Origin: Candidatus Komeilibacteria bacterium
Lineage (GTDB): Bacteria; Patescibacteriota; Patescibacteriia; UBA1558; 2-01-FULL-52-15
Reading direction: 5' to 3'
Assembly: GCA_016204595.1 (NCBI GenBank)
Contig: JACQKJ010000063.1
Coordinates: 1-6,632 of the forward strand
DNA length: 6,632 nucleotides
Shown here: piece by piece, positions 1-5,372 of the stretch
Numbering within the stretch: position 1 is the stretch's first letter
Layout: each line of letters begins with the position of its first letter
The notes under the pieces: model-generated
Told to the model about the DNA's origin: nothing
Seen by the model: only the letters and a program-made list of their open reading frames with translations
Databases searched by the model: none
Position numbers and translations under genes: made by a program

Positions 1-96
1 CGTTACAAATCCCTGATAGCATTATTGTATGCATAAACCCAGTCTACAAGGTAATCATTCGATATGGTACTAAAACGTAATTTGGGATTTGTAACG
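1..96. mobile_element. Inverted-end element, copy 1 (upstream of sufC)
   Basis: Bases 1-13 (CGTTACAAATCCC) and 84-96 (GGGATTTGTAACG) are perfect inverted repeats enclosing a 70-base AT-rich core. The same ends, in the same arrangement, enclose a 71-base core at 3258-3354. The left flank lies outside the window, so a target duplication cannot be tested here; the right flank begins GGGTAACAAG. The element ends 10 bases before the sufC start codon and supplies part of its leader, including a GGGG run at 96-99 that may act as a weak ribosome binding site. No convincing sigma70 promoter is visible in the core; TGG-TACTAA at 65-73 is only a weak extended -10 candidate. I infer a non-autonomous mobile repeat. 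A paired operator or RNA hairpin is the alternative. Confidence 0.6.
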
Positions 97-106
97 GGGT
101 AACAAG

Positions 107-898
107 ATGAAAAAACTGCTGGACATCAAAAAAATGCGCGTGAGCATTGAGGGAAAGATCATCGTGCGCGACCTGACTCTTGCTATCAAGCCGGGAGAAC
201 TGCACGTCCTGATGGGCCCGAACGGTTCAGGCAAGAGCACGATCGCCCACGCGCTGCTTGGCCATCCGCGATACCGTACCGCTGCGACTCGTCTTCGTTT
301 CAACAGCAAAGACATTCGCAAGCTCAAAACGGACGCGCGCGCCCGATTGGGATTATTTCTCGGTTTTCAGTATCCGCTCACGGTGAGCGGCGTTACGCTT
401 GCGAATCTGTTCTCTGAACTCACGAAAAAAAACCGGCCGCGCAACAAGAAGCTCCTGCACTTGACCCTTGCTTCGCGGATGGCCACTGAACAGCGGGAAG
501 CGCAGGACCTGCTGCGCGCCGCGGTTACCGGCCACATGCGCGAGCTTGCACTGCCCGAAGACATGCTGTATCGGGGACTCAATGACGGATTCTCCGGCGG
601 AGAAAAGAAAAAAGCAGAGATGCTGCAGATGCTGGCCCTCAAACCCAAACTGGCGATTCTTGATGAACCGGACTCCGGCGTGGACATTGATGCTCTCAAA
701 GCGATCGCCAAATCCATCGCCGCGGCGCGCAAGGTGGGCACCGCTATTCTGCTTATCACCCACTATCAACGCATTTTAAAATACCTTAAGCCGGATGCGG
801 TACACATTATGGTCAAGGGCAAGCTCGTGAGATCGGGTACCGCGATCCTTGCCCGCGAGATCGAAAAAAAAGGATATGCTTTTCTGCAAAAAAAATGA
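107..898 (+). CDS. sufC: SufC, ABC-type ATPase of the SUF Fe-S assembly complex
   Basis: SufC is the cytosolic ATPase that binds SufB and SufD and drives the conformational change needed to build an Fe-S cluster on the scaffold. All ABC motifs are visible in 263 residues, slightly longer than the usual ~250. They are Walker A GPNGSGKST (37-45), Q-loop in GFQYP (Gln88), signature FSGGE (162-166) followed by KKKAEMLQM, Walker B LAILDEPDSG with catalytic Glu187, and H-loop His219 in LLITHY. The GFQYP and SGGEKKKAEMLQM wording is typical of SufC rather than of transporter ATPases, and no membrane partner is adjacent. The start at 107 gives the expected N-terminus; upstream only GGGG at 96-99 resembles a ribosome binding site. 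Its stop overlaps the sufB start as ATGA, so the two are probably translationally coupled. Confidence 0.97.
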   Translation: MKKLLDIKKMRVSIEGKIIVRDLTLAIKPGELHVLMGPNGSGKSTIAHALLGHPRYRTAATRLRFNSKDIRKLKTDARARLGLFLGFQYPLTVSGVTLANLFSELTKKNRPRNKKLLHLTLASRMATEQREAQDLLRAAVTGHMRELALPEDMLYRGLNDGFSGGEKKKAEMLQMLALKPKLAILDEPDSGVDIDALKAIAKSIAAARKVGTAILLITHYQRILKYLKPDAVHIMVKGKLVRSGTAILAREIEKKGYAFLQKK

Positions 899-2301
899 AA
901 CCAACCGCTCTGAAAACTAAACTCGAAACCCCCTACCAATTCGGATTTTCTGATCCGGAAAATGGCGTTTTCAAAAGCCCGAAAGGAGCAACGCATACGG
1001 TTGTTGATATTATTGCGGATCAGAAACAGGAGCCACAGTGGATGCGTGAATCACGTCACAAGGCGCTCGATTTTTTTCTGAAACGGCCGATGCCTGCATG
1101 GGGCGCTGATCTTTCCGACATCGATTTCAACGACATCTATTATTACATCCGTCCGACTGAACGAAAAACCTCACAATGGAGCGAGTTGCCTGATGCCATC
1201 AAGAACACGTTTGACCGCTTGCGCATTCCCGAATACGAGCGTGAATTCCTGGCCGGTGTCGGAGCTCAATACGACTCGGAAAATGTCTACCATCATATCA
1301 ACAAAAAACTTGAGGGGTCGGGCGTTATTTTCACCGACGTCGAAACTGCGGCCAAAAAATATCCTGATCTGGTCAAAAAATATTTTGGCACTGTCATCTC
1401 CGCCAATGACAATAAGTTCGCTGCACTCAATACCGCTATGTGGTCGGGCGGGAGCTTTGTCTACGTGCCGAAGGGCGTGCACGTCGACCTGCCGCTGCAA
1501 GCGTACTTCCGAATCAACGCAAAGAACATGGGCCAGTTCGAACGAACGCTTATCATCGCGGATGAAGGAAGTTTTGTGCATTACGTGGAAGGCTGTTCCG
1601 CGCCTGTGTACGTATCCAGCTCGCTCCATAGCGCGGTCGTGGAGATCATAGCGCTCAAAGGAGCACGCGTCCGCTACACCACGGTCCAGAACTGGTCTAA
1701 GAACGTCTATAATCTGGTGACCAAGCGCGCGCACGCGCACGAGGAAGCGATCGTCGAATGGGTGGATTTCAACTTCGGAGCAAAGGCTACCATGAAATAT
1801 CCGTCTGTGTTTCTTGTGGGCCGCGGTGCCAGGGCAGATATCCTCTCCATGGCTTTTGCCGGAGCAGATCAGCACCAGGACGCAGGCGCGAAAGTGATGC
1901 ACGTGGCTCCTGATACCAGCTCGCGAGTCATCTCAAAGTCGGTCGCGTCATTCGGCGGACGCACCAGCTTTCGCGGCATGGTCTATGTAGGACCGAAAGC
2001 TGCAAACAGCAGGGTGAGCATTCGATGCGATGCGCTCCTGCTCGATGAAGCATCGCGTTCCGATACCTACCCGACCATGCGCATCAACAACAAGGATGTG
2101 ACCATCGAGCACGAGGCGACTGTTTCGAAGATCGGAGAAGAGCAGCTGTTTTACCTCCTTTCGCGGGGACTCACTCCTGAACAAGCGGAAGTGCTCATCG
2201 TGAACGGATTCATCGAGCCGCTGGTGAAAGAGTTGCCCATGGAATACGCGGTAGAGATGAACCGGCTGATTCAGTTGGAAATGGAGGGATCAGTGGGGTA
2301 A
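895..2301 (+). CDS. sufB: SufB, Fe-S cluster scaffold subunit
   Basis: SufB is the main scaffold on which the SUF system assembles Fe-S clusters, working with SufC and SufD in the cytosol. The 468-residue product is full length for the family. It has the N-terminal helical part followed by the beta-helix core, with hallmark stretches such as NTAMWSGGSFVYVPKGV, FVHYVEGCSAP and YPSVFLVGRGA. Cys378 (in SIRCDALLL) and Glu407 (in IEHEATVSKIGEEQLFYL) are 29 residues apart. This matches the spacing of the Cys and Glu known to be essential in the E. coli protein (Cys405 and Glu434). The ATG lies inside the sufC stop (ATGA) with no Shine-Dalgarno site, so translation probably depends on ribosomes finishing sufC. 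Unlike the sufC/sufB joint, the downstream joint is opened by a 283-base repeat-rich spacer. Confidence 0.97.
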   Translation: MKPTALKTKLETPYQFGFSDPENGVFKSPKGATHTVVDIIADQKQEPQWMRESRHKALDFFLKRPMPAWGADLSDIDFNDIYYYIRPTERKTSQWSELPDAIKNTFDRLRIPEYEREFLAGVGAQYDSENVYHHINKKLEGSGVIFTDVETAAKKYPDLVKKYFGTVISANDNKFAALNTAMWSGGSFVYVPKGVHVDLPLQAYFRINAKNMGQFERTLIIADEGSFVHYVEGCSAPVYVSSSLHSAVVEIIALKGARVRYTTVQNWSKNVYNLVTKRAHAHEEAIVEWVDFNFGAKATMKYPSVFLVGRGARADILSMAFAGADQHQDAGAKVMHVAPDTSSRVISKSVASFGGRTSFRGMVYVGPKAANSRVSIRCDALLLDEASRSDTYPTMRINNKDVTIEHEATVSKIGEEQLFYLLSRGLTPEQAEVLIVNGFIEPLVKELPMEYAVEMNRLIQLEMEGSVG

Positions 2302-2330
2302 TAAATAAATTTGGAGGGATAAGAGACTTG

Positions 2331-2364
2331 CCCTCCGAAGCTCCGACTGAGGAGCGAAGGAGGG
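2331..2364. repeat. Hairpin-forming palindrome downstream of sufB
   Basis: CCCTCC (2331-2336) pairs with GGAGGG (2359-2364), and GCTCC (2340-2344) pairs with GGAGC (2351-2355). The two helices are separated by a GAA/GAA internal loop and closed by a GACTGA loop. No T-tract follows, so a simple intrinsic terminator is unlikely. The wording resembles dispersed intergenic palindromes of small bacterial genomes. Confidence 0.6.
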
Positions 2365-2386
2365 TGGAAGGGAGCGTTGGGTAGTA

Positions 2387-2542
2387 TGTCATTGCGAGGA
2401 GCAGCAGCGACGCCCGCCTGCCAGAGCCTGCGGCTTAGGCCGCTGGCGGGCAGGAAGCAATCCCATTGAGAAGTAGATGAGCCCTCAATCGTTCACGGGG
2501 ATTGCCGCGGCCACGACGATTACGTCGGGCCTCGCAATGACA
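2387..2542. repeat. Composite dispersed palindromic repeat (TGTCATTGCGAGG family)
   Basis: The outer ends TGTCATTGCGAGG (2387-2399) and CCTCGCAATGACA (2530-2542) are a perfect 13-bp inverted repeat. Inside them GCAATCCC (2457-2464) is inverted as GGGATTGC (2498-2505). Between these lies a strong hairpin, 2416-2424 with 2443-2451 (9 pairs, one G-U). The ATTGCGAGG...GCAATCCC vocabulary is that of a dispersed palindromic repeat I recognise from many bacterial genomes, usually as non-autonomous, MITE-like sequences between genes. A shorter relative occurs at 4871-4909. The central hairpin may be a second element nested inside the first. Confidence 0.75.
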
Positions 2543-2584
2543 CAATGCATAGTCCCCGATCCGAACGGCAGGCGAAAAAATTAA

Positions 2585-3253
2585 ATGAAAATGATTGTTC
2601 AAAAGATTAGTAAAAAAAATACAGCAGTTCGCAAGCCAACCCTTCTCCTCGACTGGCAGAAACGCTTAGCAAAAATCGACATTACCGTTGCAGGTGAAAC
2701 GAATCTTACCTATATCCTCTTGGCCGGATTCGGCAATACGCAGTCGCGCGAAATCACCATACGACTTATGAAACAAAGTAGTGTTGCGATTGTCGGCATC
2801 TTTACCGGAAACAAAAAGCAAACCTATCGCTGCGATCTGTCAGTGCTCCATACAGGAGCCGGGTCACGATCTCGCGTCGTTCTCAAAGGAATTTTCACGG
2901 ATGCAGCTGACGCCATGCTCAATGGCACGATTCACATTCTGCCAAAGGGGCAGCAAGCTGATGCGCGTCTCGAAGAGCGCGTACTCCTTTTGTCAAACGA
3001 AGCGCGGGCACGGACAATCCCCAATCTCGAAATTGAAGCCAATGACGTGAAAGCAAGCCACGCTGCTACGGTCAGCAGGATTTCCGACGATGAGCTTTTT
3101 TACCTGGAAACGCGAGGCCTGTCGAAACAGCGGGCAGAAAAAATGCTGCTGTCCTCCTTTCTTCACTCCCCGCTTACGGCCTTACCTGAAGGCACACTTC
3201 GTGATACACTGGAACGGGTTTTGGATAAAAAAATTGAGGAATTCACCGGATGA
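2585..3253 (+). CDS. sufD: SufD-like short scaffold subunit
   Basis: This 222-residue protein is a SufB/SufD-family member and probably the SufD partner of SufB and SufC. The C-terminal half carries the family core: a beta-helix stretch (HTGAGSRSRVVLKGIF, about 89-104), then NDVKASHAATVSRISDDELFYL (153-174) and the helical tail RGLSKQRAEKMLLSSFL. The KASH motif places His159 where SufD has its functionally important histidine. The family is normally about 400 residues, so the N-terminal half is missing. The spacer upstream shows repeats rather than coding remnants, which suggests a genuine short form and not a recent frameshift. ATG at 2591 (codon 3) is an alternative start; the ribosome site (AGG near 2571) is weak. 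The stop TGA lies within the duplicated site of the downstream element. Confidence 0.88.
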   Translation: MKMIVQKISKKNTAVRKPTLLLDWQKRLAKIDITVAGETNLTYILLAGFGNTQSREITIRLMKQSSVAIVGIFTGNKKQTYRCDLSVLHTGAGSRSRVVLKGIFTDAADAMLNGTIHILPKGQQADARLEERVLLLSNEARARTIPNLEIEANDVKASHAATVSRISDDELFYLETRGLSKQRAEKMLLSSFLHSPLTALPEGTLRDTLERVLDKKIEEFTG

Positions 3254-3257
3254 ATCC
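3248..3257. repeat. Left target-site duplication (GGATGAATCC)
   Basis: GGATGAATCC at 3248-3257 recurs exactly at 3355-3364, immediately outside the two inverted ends of the element at 3258-3354. Counting the next C the match is 11 bases, so the boundary is ambiguous by one base. This copy contains the sufD stop codon and a duplicate of the sufS start codon. Confidence 0.75.
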
Positions 3258-3300
3258 CGTTACAAATCCCGCTCAACAGTATATATATCCAGGTATCTAG
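3250..3300 (+). other. Orphaned sufS start opening a 16-codon decoy ORF
   Basis: The ATG at 3250 overlaps the sufD TGA as ATGA and has GAGG at 3235-3238 ten bases upstream, the arrangement expected for the ancestral sufS start. It now reads into the inserted element and stops at TAG 3298-3300, encoding MNPVTNPAQQYIYPGI. The first three residues match those of SufS (MNPYR) because the target site was duplicated. It may be translated by coupling from sufD, but a functional peptide is not implied. Confidence 0.35.
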
Positions 3301-3354
3301 TTTTCTATGAAAACATTGTGTGCAACAGTAATAAGTAATGTGGGATTTGTAACG
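3258..3354. mobile_element. Inverted-end element, copy 2 (between sufD and sufS)
   Basis: CGTTACAAATCCC (3258-3270) and GGGATTTGTAACG (3342-3354) are identical to the ends of the element at 1-96 and enclose a 71-base core. With flanking bases the inverted pairing extends to 17 bp (3254-3270 with 3342-3358). A 10-11 base direct repeat flanks the element, and removing it restores an ATGA overlap of sufD and sufS. That is direct evidence of insertion. The core contains a small hairpin GTTTTC-TAT-GAAAAC but no ORF for a transposase, so movement would need an enzyme supplied in trans. The core shows little similarity to copy 1 apart from GTAAT(T/G)T next to the right end. Confidence 0.75.
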
Positions 3355-3364
3355 GGATGAATCC
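3355..3364. repeat. Right target-site duplication (GGATGAATCC)
   Basis: This is the second copy of the 10-base direct repeat, matching 3248-3257. It contains the functional sufS start codon (3357-3359). Ten bases is compatible with several cut-and-paste transposase families that leave duplications of roughly 8-13 bases, so the size alone does not identify one. Confidence 0.75.
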
Positions 3365-4565
3365 CTATCGCAAAGATTTCCCCATACTCGCGACCAACGT
3401 GAACGGCCATCCGCTCGCTTATTTGGATAATGGGGCCACGACTCAACGGCCGCAAGCGGTTATCAATGCTGAAGTTTCATTTTACAAAACATACAACGCC
3501 AATATCCATCGGGGCTTGCATGCCTTAAGCCAGAAAGCGACCGAGGCCTGCGACGCTACCCGCATCAAAGTGCAAAAGTATATACACGCTCGTTCTCCGG
3601 AAGAGATCGTGTTTACCTATGGAACGACACATGGTATTAACCTGATTGCCTATACCTGGGCCGAGGCGAATATGAAGGCAGGTGATGAGGTGCTCATCTC
3701 GCTCATGGAGCACCATGCGAATATTGTGCCCTGGCAGCAACTCGCAAAACGCAAAAAAATCAAACTTTCCTATATCACACTGACAAAAAAATTAACACTC
3801 GACTATGCGGCGCTTGCACGGATGATTTCGAAACGAACAAAGCTCGTATCAGTCGTGCATGTTTCGAATGTCCTAGGTATCGAGAACGATATTGCAAAGA
3901 TCATATCGATTGTGCACAAAAAATCCAGGGCAAAAGTGCTGGTAGATGCGGCACAAAGCATTGCGCACATTCCGATCGACGTTCAAAAAATGGATTGTGA
4001 TTTCCTTGTTTTCTCCGGACACAAAATGTACGGCCCGACCGGCATTGGCGTGCTCTACGGAAAACAAGAACTGCTCGAAACAATGCCGCCGTTTCTGACC
4101 GGAGGCGATATGATCATCTCGGTCGAGAAATTCGCTACCGTATTTCAAAAACCGCCCGCACGTTTCGAAGCAGGCACACCCAATATCGCGGGCATTATCG
4201 GACTCGGCGCTGCGGTCGACTGGATACAAAACAAAGGGTTGCGCAATTTGCGCAAAGCTGAAGCTGCACTCACCCGCTATGCTTACGAAAAACTTTTGAA
4301 GGTGCCGGGACTCACCATCTACGGGCCGCGCAAACGCCATGGCGTTATCTCATTCAATCTGGATGGCATTCACGCGCATGATGTCGCTGAAATAGTCAAT
4401 CGTTTCGGGGTCGCAATACGATCCGGCAATCATTGTGCCATGCCGCTTCACAGGCGCCTGGGCATCGTTGCGTCTGCGCGCGCTTCGATCGCCTGCTACA
4501 ATACGAAACAGGAAGTTGACACGTTAGTCAGAGCACTCAAAGAAGCACAGAAGATATTTAAATAG
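3357..4565 (+). CDS. sufS: SufS, PLP-dependent cysteine desulfurase
   Basis: SufS removes sulfur from cysteine, leaving alanine and an enzyme persulfide that feeds Fe-S assembly. The 402-residue length is normal for this class-V aminotransferase family. Visible landmarks are LDNGATTQRP (23-32), NIHRGLHALS (49-58), MEHHANIVPWQ with the PLP-stacking histidine (His119/120), VDAAQS (196-201), and SGHKMYGPTG with the Schiff-base lysine Lys223. The last, RSGNHCAMPL, carries the catalytic Cys360. The RxGxHCA form is typical of SufS/NifS group II enzymes. The ATG abuts the right end of the inserted element, so no good ribosome binding site precedes it; GGGA at 3342-3345 is the best candidate. It is followed ten bases on by the membrane protein gene. 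Confidence 0.97.
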   Translation: MNPYRKDFPILATNVNGHPLAYLDNGATTQRPQAVINAEVSFYKTYNANIHRGLHALSQKATEACDATRIKVQKYIHARSPEEIVFTYGTTHGINLIAYTWAEANMKAGDEVLISLMEHHANIVPWQQLAKRKKIKLSYITLTKKLTLDYAALARMISKRTKLVSVVHVSNVLGIENDIAKIISIVHKKSRAKVLVDAAQSIAHIPIDVQKMDCDFLVFSGHKMYGPTGIGVLYGKQELLETMPPFLTGGDMIISVEKFATVFQKPPARFEAGTPNIAGIIGLGAAVDWIQNKGLRNLRKAEAALTRYAYEKLLKVPGLTIYGPRKRHGVISFNLDGIHAHDVAEIVNRFGVAIRSGNHCAMPLHRRLGIVASARASIACYNTKQEVDTLVRALKEAQKIFK

Positions 4566-4575
4566 GAATAATACT

Positions 4576-4866
4576 ATGGGGCATTTCATACGAACCGTGC
4601 TGCTGGGATTGATACTTAGCGTAGTCGCTATTTTACCGATCGGGTTCATGCTCCTGCTTGCCGCTGCTGTAGCTAAACTCTACATTAGCGGTCACAACTA
4701 CGCTCTACATCAGAAGCTCGATAGAACGTTTTTCAATATGCCCGGCGGACAACTCTCCGGTTATGATTTAATCTTTCTGGCCGCTGTCTTGATTGTATGG
4801 GTCAGCGTTTTTTCGATTATCATTGTCGTTCACACGAAACGCCACAAAAGAAGACTTATCGGATAA
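4576..4866 (+). CDS. Small two-helix membrane protein, unknown function
   Basis: I do not recognise this 96-residue protein. It has two strongly hydrophobic segments, about residues 7-37 and 64-87, joined by a polar loop (about 38-63) containing a MPGGQLSG turn, and a basic tail TKRHKRR. The positive-inside rule suggests that the basic tail is cytoplasmic; the first segment is preceded only by a short MGHFIR. It lies ten bases after the sufS stop and has AGGA at 4564-4567 about eight bases before its ATG, so it is well placed to be translated in the SUF operon. No cysteines are present, so it is unlikely to bind a cluster itself. A role in the pathway is only a guess from position; it could be a passenger. 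Confidence 0.7.
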   Translation: MGHFIRTVLLGLILSVVAILPIGFMLLLAAAVAKLYISGHNYALHQKLDRTFFNMPGGQLSGYDLIFLAAVLIVWVSVFSIIIVVHTKRHKRRLIG

Positions 4867-4870
4867 CTTA

Positions 4871-4909
4871 CAATGAGAGTGCCACGCCCTTCGGGCTCGC
4901 AATGACACA
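4871..4909. repeat. Fragment of the TTGCGAG repeat family before sufU
   Basis: The 14 bases CTCGCAATGACACA at 4896-4909 match 2531-2544 at the end of the sufB-sufD repeat exactly. The unit also has a GCCC-TTC-GGGC hairpin (4886-4896), and the segment read on the minus strand has the GTCATTGCGAGCCC wording of the same family. Only one half is present; no inverted partner is seen. It fills nearly the whole 50-base gap before sufU and leaves that gene without a Shine-Dalgarno site. The repeat also supplies a possible in-frame ATG at 4902. Confidence 0.6.
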
Positions 4910-4916
4910 TGCTGCT

Positions 4917-5285
4917 ATGCACGAAACTATTTATCGCCATAATATCATCGACCATTACCGAAATCCACGTAACTTCGGAAAGTTGAAGCACGCAACCCAT
5001 TCGGCTGGGCACGCGAATGTGAGCTGCGGTGATCAAGTTCAGTTCCAAGCGCGGGTGGAAAAAGGGCGAATAAAAGAGCTTGCGTTCACCGGTGATGGAT
5101 GTGCTGTCAGTATTGCCGCTACCTCAATGCTTTCTGAATTTGCTAAAGGTAAAGCCCTTTCGGCGATAAAAAAACTCGGTGAAGAAGACATCGAAAAACT
5201 TCTCGGCATACCCATCTCCGGCGCTCGCGAGCGGTGTGCGATGCTTGGGTTGGAGACGCTCCAAGCACTTGAGGCTATCGCTTAG
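4917..5285 (+). CDS. sufU: SufU/IscU-like Fe-S scaffold or sulfur-transfer protein
   Basis: This small protein of the NifU N-terminal family accepts persulfide sulfur from SufS, either as a zinc-dependent transfer protein (SufU) or as a cluster scaffold (IscU). It keeps the three cysteines and the aspartate: Cys37-Gly-Asp39 in NVSCGDQV, Cys62 in GDGCAVS and Cys107 in ARERCAML. The N-terminus (IIDHYRNPRNFGKL) is characteristic. At 122 residues it is short. The Cys62-Cys107 spacing of 45 is close to IscU (about 43) and lacks the roughly 18-residue insert of Bacillus-type SufU, although the ARERCA ending is SufU-like. I chose ATG 4917 because it begins the conserved part. ATG 4902 would add MTHAA, and the frame is open back to 4797, but that stretch translates a repeat. 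No Shine-Dalgarno site precedes either start. Confidence 0.9.
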   Translation: MHETIYRHNIIDHYRNPRNFGKLKHATHSAGHANVSCGDQVQFQARVEKGRIKELAFTGDGCAVSIAATSMLSEFAKGKALSAIKKLGEEDIEKLLGIPISGARERCAMLGLETLQALEAIA

Positions 5286-5287
5286 TT

Positions 5288-5315
5288 TTGACTTGGCAAG
5301 TTAGTATGCTATAGT
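5288..5315 (+). promoter_or_regulatory. Sigma70-type promoter for folD
   Basis: TTGACT (5288-5293) and TATAGT (5310-5315) are separated by 16 bases, and TGC directly before the -10 gives an extended -10 element. It begins three bases after the sufU stop and lies about 57 bases upstream of folD, whose ATG is preceded by AGGGGGG (5360-5366) at six-base spacing. There is no terminator between sufU and this promoter, so SUF read-through into folD is also possible. Confidence 0.75.
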
Positions 5316-5372
5316 TCCTTTTTCTCACTGGTTCATTCCCAACAACTACTTTTCGGTCTAGGGGGGCTTCAC

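Larger units (their letters stand above)
2302..2584. other. Non-coding, palindrome-rich spacer between sufB and sufD
   Basis: No credible gene occupies these 283 bases. They hold two separate palindromic units, a hairpin at 2331-2364 and a larger repeat at 2387-2542, with short AT-rich tails. It is far GC-richer and more palindromic than the operon's other gaps. No clear promoter or T-run terminator is visible, so the operon may be transcribed through it. Folded RNA here could act as a processing or stability element that sets the SufB to SufD/S ratio; that role is inference. Confidence 0.75.

Noticed and set aside
1..96. CRISPR repeat or integron attC site
   Set aside because: There are only two copies 3.2 kb apart, each with inverted rather than direct repeats, and the ends lack the attC core motifs; no cas or integrase gene is present.
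353..769. Antisense ORFs opposite sufC, sufB, sufS and folD
   Set aside because: They mirror strongly conserved coding genes, have no recognisable domains, and no start signals support them.
895..898. Recoding of TGA (Gracilibacteria/SR1-type genetic code)
   Set aside because: TGA ends sufC and sufD exactly where the protein families end and at ATGA overlaps, so it acts as a stop.
2331..2364. Intrinsic terminator after sufB
   Set aside because: The hairpin has an internal loop and no T-tract follows; the SUF genes continue downstream on the same strand.
2302..2584. Lost N-terminal half of sufD hidden by a frameshift
   Set aside because: No SufD-like coding sequence was seen in any frame; the region is made of palindromic repeats.
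4797..4916. Longer SufU-like protein starting at 4797
   Set aside because: The extra 40 residues overlap the membrane protein gene out of frame and translate repeat sequence; the conserved family start is at MHETIY.
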